From contig NZ_JAGFWR010000001.1 in assembly GCF_017599305.1 (NCBI RefSeq), positions 992,001 through 1,056,000 on the forward strand: a stretch of DNA of 64,000 bases, in the 5' to 3' direction. Position numbers and translations under genes: made by a program. The notes under the pieces are model-generated. The model ran no database searches. It worked only from the letters and a program-made list of their open reading frames with translations, and had not been told where the DNA came from. Of the stretch, positions 16,051 through 22,924 are shown in pieces (position 1 is the first letter of the stretch; every line of letters starts with the position of its first letter). The DNA comes from Micromonospora antibiotica (GTDB lineage: Bacteria > Actinomycetota > Actinomycetes > Mycobacteriales > Micromonosporaceae).

Positions 16051-17453
16051 ACCCGCTCCAGGCTGCGGCCGGACGGCTGCGCCTCGGTCAGGCCCGACAA
16101 AGCGGGTCGGCGGCCGGTGGCGTAGAGGCCAGCGAGGACGAGGACGCCGAGGGCCAGCCACGCCAGGCCGAGACGCTGCGCGGCGATGTTGGCGTTCACC
16201 ACCACCCACGCCAGGACCGCGAAGCCGACCGCAGGCATGAGCAGATGCGCCCACCAGTTCCCGCTGCGTCGGCGGATCAGATGGTGCACGACGACGGAGA
16301 CGTGCAGGACCAGGAACGCGACCATCGCCCCGAAGTTGATCAGCGACGACAGCAGGGCGATCCCGTCCGCCCGCGTCGCCATGTACAGGCCGAGGGCGAG
16401 GGACACCGCGCCGGTGAGCAAGGTGGCGTTGATCGGCACGCTGCGGCGCACCGACACCTTCGCCAGGAACGTCGGCAGTTGCCGGTCGCGGGCCATCGCG
16501 TACAGCAGCCGGGACGTGGCGACCTGCGCGACCATCGAGTTCGGCAGGCCCCACGCGATCGCCGTCGCCACCGCGCACACCGTCGCCAGCCCACTCCCGC
16601 CGGCGACCGCGGCGGCGTCGTAGAACGCCGTGCCGTTCACGTCGCCATCCGCGAGCAGCGTGTCGGGACGGGGTACCAGCATCGCGGCCAGCCACGTCTG
16701 CGCGATGAACAACACCCCGGCCAGGACGAGGACGGCGGCCATGGCCCGGCCGATCTGCCGGGTGCCGTCACGCGTCTCCTCCGCCAGCATGCTGATGCCG
16801 TCGAAGCCCAAGAAGGACAACACCGCGATCGACACCGCACCCGCCACCAGGGACCAGGTGAACGTGTCGGGGTTGTAGAACGCATCCCAACTGAACCGGC
16901 CCCTGCCCGAGGCGAGGGCCCAGCCGGCGACGGCCAGGAAGACCGCCAGGACGATCAGCTCGCCGAGCAGCATCACCCTGGTCACCATCGCGGTCATCCG
17001 GATACCGACCGAGTTGACGACCGTGTTGGCCCCGACGAACCCCAGCAGCCACAACCACACCGGCACCGCCGGCACCGTCGCGTGCATCGCCACCGACGCC
17101 ACCAGATACAGCAACCCCGGCACGAGCACGTAGTCCAGCAGGATCACCCAGCCAGCCAGGAAACCGACCGGCGCGCTGATCCCCCGACCCGCGTAGTTGT
17201 AGACGCTGCCGCTCATGGGGAACGCTTTCACCATCTGCGCGTACGAGAACGCGGTGAACACCAGAGCCACCACACCCACCGCGTACGCCAGAGCCACCAT
17301 CCCGCCCGAGCCGGCGTAAACGCTGCCGAAGATCGCCATCGGCGCGATCGGCACCATGTACACCAAGCCGTACGCGACCAGGTCCCGGAACCGCAGCCTC
17401 CGGGCCAACTCCTGGCGGTAGCCGTAGCGCGCCAATTCCTCCTGTAGCTGCAT
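16047..17453 (-). CDS. APC superfamily amino acid/polyamine permease
   Basis: This is a 468-residue integral membrane transporter with about 12 hydrophobic helices. It shows the APC signature near TM1 (LVAYGLVYMVPIAPMAIFG), GRGISAPVGFLAGWVILLDYVLVPGL near residues 90-115, and the TM6-region stretch SFLGFDGISMLAEETRDGTRQIGRAM. It should import an amino acid or related amine by cation coupling. The ATG at 17453 has GGAAGG upstream. It heads the permease-amidase-GPP34 operon, and its promoter should lie in 17454-17805, divergent from the S9 peptidase gene. Confidence 0.88.
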   Translation of the reverse strand: MQLQEELARYGYRQELARRLRFRDLVAYGLVYMVPIAPMAIFGSVYAGSGGMVALAYAVGVVALVFTAFSYAQMVKAFPMSGSVYNYAGRGISAPVGFLAGWVILLDYVLVPGLLYLVASVAMHATVPAVPVWLWLLGFVGANTVVNSVGIRMTAMVTRVMLLGELIVLAVFLAVAGWALASGRGRFSWDAFYNPDTFTWSLVAGAVSIAVLSFLGFDGISMLAEETRDGTRQIGRAMAAVLVLAGVLFIAQTWLAAMLVPRPDTLLADGDVNGTAFYDAAAVAGGSGLATVCAVATAIAWGLPNSMVAQVATSRLLYAMARDRQLPTFLAKVSVRRSVPINATLLTGAVSLALGLYMATRADGIALLSSLINFGAMVAFLVLHVSVVVHHLIRRRSGNWWAHLLMPAVGFAVLAWVVVNANIAAQRLGLAWLALGVLVLAGLYATGRRPALSGLTEAQPSGRSLERV

Positions 17454-17805
17454 CGGGCCCTTCCAATGAGGTCGTAATGGGGGAACGGAACACTCATCAC
17501 CGCACCACCCGTGAAGGCTTATCGCTCCGAATGGTGGCTCGCCTCGAATGGCCTGGTCGATACCGGATATGCGGACAAGGATTGTTGTCCGCATCGACTC
17601 TGCCTCGAGAGCGCGAAATAGGAGGGCGGGCAGTTCCCGAGGGGGAACATCGAGCGGCAGGGACAGGCCGTTCGGGCGTAGAGTCGGTCATCTGAGCACT
17701 CGCGGTGCCTGCAGGTCCGAGACCAGCCGCCGGCCTTGGCGATGCCCGGACCGGTTGGCGAGCCGGCCGTAGTCCGGCCTGCTGGGAGTTGTTCGAGGAG
17801 GACAC
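17454..17805. other. Divergent intergenic region with operator
   Basis: The region separates the leftward permease operon from the rightward S9 peptidase. It contains the perfect inverted repeat at 17569-17594 and the GAGGAGG ribosome binding site before GTG 17806. No gene is seen. Confidence 0.5.
17569..17594. promoter_or_regulatory. Putative operator, 10-bp inverted repeat
   Basis: ATGCGGACAA (17569-17578) and TTGTCCGCAT (17585-17594) are exact reverse complements separated by six bases. Almost the same site occurs at 21124-21148 upstream of the lanthipeptide operon. The nearby XRE-type regulator is the natural candidate to bind both. Confidence 0.7.
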
Positions 17806-19638
17806 GTGAGGGTGGCGGACAGGACCGCTGAAGTGTCGGTCGATGACGCCGTCCGCGCCTCGGTGAGCTACGACCAGCTACGTGCCGGTGACGACGGCGT
17901 GTATTGGTTGGAGACCCGCCCCGACGCGGAGCAGGGGACGACGGTGACGGGCTGGCGGGCAAGCGATGGCAAGCGTGATGTCAGTCCGAAGAATTTCGAT
18001 GTCGGCAGCGGAGTGCACGCGTACGGAGGCGGATCGTTCGTTGTCGCCGAGGGAACGTTGTGGTGCGTCGGCGGAGATCGCCTTTACCGGAGGCGCCCGC
18101 ATGGCGACGAACTCGAATTGGTCGGTCACGGGTGCTTCGGTGATCTGACGATCGGTGACGGCGAGTTGCTGGCCGTGCGGGAGTCGGAGCAGGGTGACCA
18201 GCTCGTGGCGGTGCCCCTCACCGGCGCTCCGCGGATGCGGACTCTGGTCTCGTCCCCGGCGTTTCTCGGCGCGCCTCGGCCGGGCCCGGGTCGGTTGGCT
18301 TGGACCGCTTGGAGCGAGCACGACATGCCGTGGGATGCCTGCGAGGTGTGGACCGCCGCCTATTCGCCGCACGGTGAGGTCGAGAATCCCGTGAAGCTGG
18401 CCGGGGGTCCGGGGGAATCGGCGGTGGAGCCGCGATGGGGACCCGACGGAGCGTTGTACTTCGTGTCGGACCGCAGTGGTTGGTGGAACCTCTACCGGTG
18501 GGACGGCCTCACGGTGGAGGCGGTGGCACCGATCGCGGGCGAATGCGCTGCGGAGCCCTGGGAGTTGGGCTACGCGTCGTACGGCTTCCTCGACGACGGT
18601 CGGATCGTCGCGGTTGTGCAGGAGGGGCCGCGACACCGCCTTGTCGTCATCGAGCCCGACGGCACTGTCCGTCCGGTCGACCTGCCGTACACGTCGATCA
18701 AGCCGTACCTCGCCCTCCGAGGGACGACGGTGGCGTTGATCGGTTCGTCGCCGACCGCAGCCCCGCAGGTCGCGCTCGTAGACGTGGCTAATATCGATCC
18801 CCCTCAGGTGGAGGTGCTCGCCAGCCCGGAGCATGCCGCGCTCGACGGCGTGCGGGTATCCACGCCGACGGAGCTCCGCGTACGGGTGGCCGGTGGCCGG
18901 GAGGTCATTGCCCTGGTGTACGCGCCGACGAACTCGACTGCGGACTGGCTCGCACCAGTGATCGTTCGCGCGCATCCCGGGCCTACCGCCTCGTGTCTGC
19001 TGCGCCTGGACTGGCAGGCGCAGTTCTTCACCAGTCGTGGGTTCGCCGTCGTTGACGTCGACTATCTGGGTAGCACCGGGTACGGCCGGACGTTCCGGGA
19101 GTCGCTCTACGGACGGTGGGGCCTGGACGACGTCGACGACTGCGCTGCTGTGGCGGTGCACCTGCTATCGGCGGGGCGGGCGTTGCCGGGGCAGGTGTTC
19201 ATCCGCGGTGCCAGCGCCGGCGGATACACCGCTCTGCACGCGGTGGCACAGGACGGCCCGTTCGCCGCTGCCACCGCCGTGTCGGCGATCGTGGATCCTG
19301 ACCGGTGGGCGCGGACGGTGCCCCGGTTCCAGCGGGCGCACGCGATGCGGCTAAGCGGGGGTGCCGGTGCGGTCCGTGCCGCCGAGATCCAACGGCCGGT
19401 GCTGCTCATTCACGGCACTGCCGACGAGGTGGCCGAAGCCGATGATGTGCGGGAACTCGCCGAGGAGTTGACGTCTCTCAGCATCGCGCCCAAGGTGTTG
19501 CTCCTTCCTGATGTCGGCCACTACGTGGCGTCGTCCCGTCGAGCGGGCGCGGCGTTGGAGGCGGAGTTGGCCCACTACCGCTCCGTGCTGGTGGATGCCG
19601 CCAACCATCAACAGGGGTTACACAGCGGCCAGCGGTAG
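17806..19638 (+). CDS. S9 family (prolyl oligopeptidase-type) peptidase
   Basis: This 610-residue serine peptidase has an N-terminal beta-propeller-like half (repeats such as VEPRWGPDGALYFVSDRSGWWNLYRWDG) and a C-terminal alpha/beta-hydrolase domain. The catalytic triad is Ser470 (GASAGG), Asp540 (HGTADE) and His572 (DVGHYV). The oxyanion region is DVDYLGSTGYGR. No signal peptide is seen, so it is cytoplasmic. The GTG start has GAGGAGG upstream. Its promoter region carries the operator shared with the lanthipeptide operon, and prolyl oligopeptidase-type enzymes remove leaders in some lanthipeptide systems. It is therefore a candidate leader protease here (inference). Its 3' end overlaps that of the convergent regulator by 21 bp. 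Confidence 0.88.
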   Translation: MRVADRTAEVSVDDAVRASVSYDQLRAGDDGVYWLETRPDAEQGTTVTGWRASDGKRDVSPKNFDVGSGVHAYGGGSFVVAEGTLWCVGGDRLYRRRPHGDELELVGHGCFGDLTIGDGELLAVRESEQGDQLVAVPLTGAPRMRTLVSSPAFLGAPRPGPGRLAWTAWSEHDMPWDACEVWTAAYSPHGEVENPVKLAGGPGESAVEPRWGPDGALYFVSDRSGWWNLYRWDGLTVEAVAPIAGECAAEPWELGYASYGFLDDGRIVAVVQEGPRHRLVVIEPDGTVRPVDLPYTSIKPYLALRGTTVALIGSSPTAAPQVALVDVANIDPPQVEVLASPEHAALDGVRVSTPTELRVRVAGGREVIALVYAPTNSTADWLAPVIVRAHPGPTASCLLRLDWQAQFFTSRGFAVVDVDYLGSTGYGRTFRESLYGRWGLDDVDDCAAVAVHLLSAGRALPGQVFIRGASAGGYTALHAVAQDGPFAAATAVSAIVDPDRWARTVPRFQRAHAMRLSGGAGAVRAAEIQRPVLLIHGTADEVAEADDVRELAEELTSLSIAPKVLLLPDVGHYVASSRRAGAALEAELAHYRSVLVDAANHQQGLHSGQR

Positions 19639-20991
19639 CCGATGATGCACGTACTCGCCGAACTCGCGAACCTCCGGCTTGCACCGGTAGGGCTCGAGGT
19701 CGACCTGTACCTCGACGATGCGCTGCAGGCAGCGGTGTGAAGAGGTTCGTGCGGCGTAGTCGACTGCCTCGCGTGCGGTGGCGCAGGCCTCGTCGAGGCG
19801 TCCGGCGGCGACCAGCGAAGAGGCCAGGAGAGCCGTGTCAATGGCGAGTCGTCGGACATGAGTGGGGCTCAGAGCGGTGAGAGCGTCGCCCAGGTGCCGT
19901 TGGGTCTGCTGCGGCTGACCCAGGTCATGGAAGCAGTGGGCGATCTCGTCGGCGAGATACGCCGCATCGAAGTACCGGATCCAGGCCGGCTCGTCCTCGG
20001 GCTTGCTGCGGGCCAGCTGCTTCTCCGCGATGTCGAGGTGAAGCAGACAGTCGCCCTCGCGCCCGAGGCGGGCGTGCGTCCGCGCCACCACCGCGTGCAG
20101 CGTGGCTGCCACTGCGGGCGTCAACAGCGCTTCGCTTCCTCTTACCGCCGTCAACGCCATCCTTCGTGCCGGTTCGGGGTGGCCGCAGTGCAGGGCGAGA
20201 TGGCCGATGTTCACGGCGAGCAGGTAGCTGCCGTACAAGCGGTCGCCAGCGGCTTCCGTCAGACGAAGAGCACGAAGGTAGCGGCGCTGGGCGAGGCCAT
20301 GGGCACCGGTGTCGACCGCCTGGTACCCGCAGAGCTCGAAGAACCCCGCCGCCAGGGTGTAGAGGTGCCGACCGGCCGCCTCCGAGGCCGGCGGGCCGGC
20401 CAGTAGCCGGTTCAGCTCGCGTTCGACGTACCGCTGCACTTGGGCGTGGACTCGTCCGGCACCGTGGGTGTGATCCAACTGGCGGAACATCGCCAGGGCG
20501 GCCTCGGCGGAGTCTAGATCCTCTTCGCAGACCTGATCAGGTGAGCCGGCTCGGCCGGCCACGGACAGACGGGGTCCCGCTGAGGCGTTCAGCCAGCCCA
20601 GCGCGGCGCGGTCAAGAACGCCGGGTTGGAAGGGGACACGGACGACCATCTCCGCCACCCCGGCCATCTCCTCCCCTTGGGCGGCCAGCAGGGCGCCGGC
20701 GCGGGTAGGACCGCTCGGAAGAGTCGCCCGCCCACGTTCTTCCTCAAGAAGCGGTAGCAGGCGGACCAACGCCCCACCGGCCGCCAATGCCCTGTCGCAT
20801 GCTTCAACGAACTCCCGGGACGGGAAACGGTCCGCTGTCTCGACCCGACGCACGAGATCAGAGCTGAACCGGATCATCGCGCCGAGACGCGCCTGTGAGA
20901 GCTTGGCCTGCTCCCGTAGCCGACGCAGCTCGGCACCGAAGAAGTGGCGCTCAGACAGGGACGGCTGGAGCGTCCGCGGGGTCTGGCCCAT
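19618..20991 (-). CDS. XRE-family transcriptional regulator with TPR-like C-terminus
   Basis: The protein has 457 residues. Residues 15-75 form an XRE helix-turn-helix (FGAELRRLREQAKLSQARLGAMIRFSSDLVRRVETADR). The remaining 350 residues are helical, with repeat-like units (AERRYLRALRLTEAAGD-type), as in actinomycete regulators that sense small molecules or peptides through TPR domains. The ATG at 20991 has GAGGAGG eight bases upstream and is preferred to upstream starts. It is divergent from the FxLD methyltransferase and convergent with the S9 peptidase. It probably binds the ATGCGGAC-type operators that flank it on both sides (inference). Confidence 0.8.
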   Translation of the reverse strand: MGQTPRTLQPSLSERHFFGAELRRLREQAKLSQARLGAMIRFSSDLVRRVETADRFPSREFVEACDRALAAGGALVRLLPLLEEERGRATLPSGPTRAGALLAAQGEEMAGVAEMVVRVPFQPGVLDRAALGWLNASAGPRLSVAGRAGSPDQVCEEDLDSAEAALAMFRQLDHTHGAGRVHAQVQRYVERELNRLLAGPPASEAAGRHLYTLAAGFFELCGYQAVDTGAHGLAQRRYLRALRLTEAAGDRLYGSYLLAVNIGHLALHCGHPEPARRMALTAVRGSEALLTPAVAATLHAVVARTHARLGREGDCLLHLDIAEKQLARSKPEDEPAWIRYFDAAYLADEIAHCFHDLGQPQQTQRHLGDALTALSPTHVRRLAIDTALLASSLVAAGRLDEACATAREAVDYAARTSSHRCLQRIVEVQVDLEPYRCKPEVREFGEYVHHRLPLAAV

Positions 20992-21447
20992 AGCACCGCC
21001 TCCTCTGGCTGCTTGCACCACCATGGCGGTGAGCAACATGGATATCGCGCACATAGGGTCACTCAGTGTTCAGCGCGGCGCAACCAAGAACACCGAGACG
21101 GGATAGATGCAGGAGTGGCGTACATGCGGACAACCACGTCGTCCGCATGGTGGGCATTCACTCCACGGGCTCGACGCGCGAGTGTGGAGACGGGCCGGGC
21201 TACTCGTCAGATCCGTCCCGGACTCGAACGAGCACGGGATGTCGCAGTGGAGCAGGAGACCGTTCCGCCCGTGATCCTGATGCACCGCGCCAGCAGGACG
21301 GAACCCTCGAGCGGCACTACATCGACTTCGGACTCCCCGGCGACTTGGCGAGTCCAGCGGCTTGACGCCCTGTTGAGCCCGACGAGAGCGGAACGGCGGG
21401 CCATCCGATCGGGAGGCCCTGATGGCAATGCGAAGGAGAACGGCCGA
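20992..21447. other. Divergent regulatory region of the lanthipeptide operon
   Basis: The region holds the 21124-21148 inverted repeat. The methyltransferase frame continues open upstream through all of it, and an ATG at 21124 even has AGGAG upstream. That extension is Arg/Ser/Thr-rich, unlike the methyltransferase family, and would be encoded by the operator itself. I regard it as non-coding, with some doubt. Confidence 0.5.
21124..21148. promoter_or_regulatory. Putative operator, second copy
   Basis: ATGCGGAC (21124-21131) and GTCCGCAT (21141-21148) form an inverted repeat with a nine-base spacer. The left arm extends to ATGCGGACAA, identical to the operator at 17569. The total length is one base shorter than that site. 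Confidence 0.65.
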
Positions 21448-22689
21448 ATGAGTGTCGACACGGCGAACGGCGAGGACCTGCACACCGCGATGGTCGATCA
21501 GCTCGTCGCTGATCATGCCGAGAAGGGACTGGTCATGCGGCCCGAGGTGGAGGCGGCGCTACGGTCCGTGCCCCGCCATCTCTTCACTCCGGATGCCGCG
21601 TTGGCAGAGGCGTACCGGGCCGACCAAGCCGTGGTGACCAAGCGGATCGGCGACGAGGCGGTCAGTTCGGTGTCGGCGCCGTGGCTCATCGCCGAGATGC
21701 TCGGCCAGGCCGCAGACGCCGTCGACGGCGGGCTGGCCGGCCGGCACGTCCTGGAGATCGGCTCCGGCGGATACAACGCGGCGCTGCTGCGCGAACTGGT
21801 AGGCCCGTCGGGATCGGTCACGACCGTTGACATCGATCGCGAGGTGACCGACCGGGCCACCGCCTGCCTCACCGCTGCGGGTTACGACGACGTGGTCGTG
21901 GTGTGCGCCGACGCCGAGCAACCGGTCAATCCGGGCCGCCGATACGACCTGATCATCGTCACGGTCGGCGCCTGGGACATCCCGCCGGCTTGGACCGCGC
22001 AGCTCGCCGAGAACGGAACGCTGGTCGTACCGCTACGGACGTTCGGGATGACCCGCTCGTGGGCGATGCGTCGGACCGGGGACCGGCTGGTCAGTCACAG
22101 CCAGCGGTTGTGCGGGTTCGTGTCGATGCAGGGCGCCGGGGCACATGAGGTGCGGTACGTCGACGTCGCTGACGGGGTTCACCTGCGGCTGGACGAGGAC
22201 CAGCAGGTCGACCGCCATGCCGTCGGTGAGCTGTTGGCGCAGCCGCAAACGCAGGCATGGGCCGGGGTGAGCCTGCCCCCTCGTACCGTCCTGGCCGACC
22301 TCGACCTGTGGCTGGCGTCCCGCATCACCGATGCGGGACAGCAGTTCGTCGTTCTCACGGCTCAGCAGGAGGCCGTCGATGCAGGTGTCGTCGCCCCGGC
22401 ATGGCGCTTCGGCACGCCGGCCGCCCTCGACAACGCCGCGTTCTGCTACCGCTCGACGCTGCGCTGGGACGACGACGACATGTTCGACCTCGGCGCCTGT
22501 GCACATGGGCCCGACGCCGCGTCGGCGACCGGTCGGATGGTCGGACAGATGCGCGCGTGGCTGGATTCGGGCAGCCCGTCACCGGTGCTGCACGTCCTGC
22601 CCGCTGATACTCCCGACGGCGACCTGCCGGCCGGGACGGTGCTGGACAAGCGGCACAGCCGCTTCGTCCTCACCCTCACCCCCGCATAG
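21448..22689 (+). CDS. FxLD-system methyltransferase (protein-isoaspartate methyltransferase-like)
   Basis: This is a 413-residue SAM-dependent methyltransferase. The N-terminal half matches protein-L-isoaspartate O-methyltransferases: VPRHLFTPDAALAEAYRADQAVVTK, SAPWLIAEMLGQ, the SAM-binding motif VLEIGSGGYNAALLREL near residues 101-117, and DLIIVTVGAWDIPPAW. About 170 further residues at the C-terminus are typical of the FxLD-associated subfamily. It lies 12 bp upstream of an FALD-containing precursor. Related enzymes methylate Asp side chains in RiPPs, leading to aspartimide or isoaspartate; the core here contains adjacent Asp30-Asp31, a plausible target (inference). The ATG at 21448 has AAGGAGA upstream. 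Confidence 0.88.
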   Translation: MSVDTANGEDLHTAMVDQLVADHAEKGLVMRPEVEAALRSVPRHLFTPDAALAEAYRADQAVVTKRIGDEAVSSVSAPWLIAEMLGQAADAVDGGLAGRHVLEIGSGGYNAALLRELVGPSGSVTTVDIDREVTDRATACLTAAGYDDVVVVCADAEQPVNPGRRYDLIIVTVGAWDIPPAWTAQLAENGTLVVPLRTFGMTRSWAMRRTGDRLVSHSQRLCGFVSMQGAGAHEVRYVDVADGVHLRLDEDQQVDRHAVGELLAQPQTQAWAGVSLPPRTVLADLDLWLASRITDAGQQFVVLTAQQEAVDAGVVAPAWRFGTPAALDNAAFCYRSTLRWDDDDMFDLGACAHGPDAASATGRMVGQMRAWLDSGSPSPVLHVLPADTPDGDLPAGTVLDKRHSRFVLTLTPA

Positions 22690-22701
22690 AAGGGAACGCA
22701 C

Positions 22702-22857
22702 ATGAACGACACCGACACCTCGGAGTTCGCCCTGGACGTCAGCCTGGTCGACGCCGGCCCCACCGCGGGCGGCTACGCCACCGCCACCGACGACGGGTGC
22801 GGCTCCGGCAACACCGGCTCCAACGCCTGCACCACGAAGTGCGACGGCGGCAACTGA
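22702..22857 (+). CDS. lanA: FxLD family lanthipeptide precursor
   Basis: The precursor has 51 residues. Its leader contains the FALD motif (Phe9-Ala10-Leu11-Asp12 in EFALDVSLVDAG) that defines FxLD precursors. The C-terminal core, from about Thr27, has Cys33, Cys43 and Cys47 and dehydratable Thr27, Thr29, Ser35, Thr38, Ser40, Thr44 and Thr45, ending in KCDGGN. LanB would dehydrate Ser/Thr, and LanC would form up to three thioether rings. AAGGGA precedes the ATG. The gene sits between the methyltransferase and LanB genes, with a strong stem-loop just after it. Ring pattern and final mass cannot be read from sequence. Confidence 0.9.
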   Translation: MNDTDTSEFALDVSLVDAGPTAGGYATATDDGCGSGNTGSNACTTKCDGGN

Positions 22858-22877
22858 CCCTTCCGTTCTCTCACGAT

Positions 22878-22906
22878 CGGGCCCGGCGTCGCGTGCGCCG
22901 GGCCCG
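22878..22906 (+). terminator. Stem-loop between precursor and lanB
   Basis: CGGGCCCGGCG (22878-22888) pairs perfectly over 11 bp with 22896-22906, with a seven-base loop. There is no T-run. It probably ends part of the transcription after lanA, or stabilises its mRNA, so that precursor exceeds enzyme. Confidence 0.6.
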
Positions 22907-22924
22907 TCGATTCGGTGGTGCATC

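Noticed and set aside
21124..21447. N-terminal extension of the FxLD methyltransferase from ATG 21124
   Set aside because: Despite an AGGAG upstream, the extension overlaps the operator palindrome, is Arg/Ser/Thr-rich and exceeds the family's usual start; ATG 21448 has a better context.
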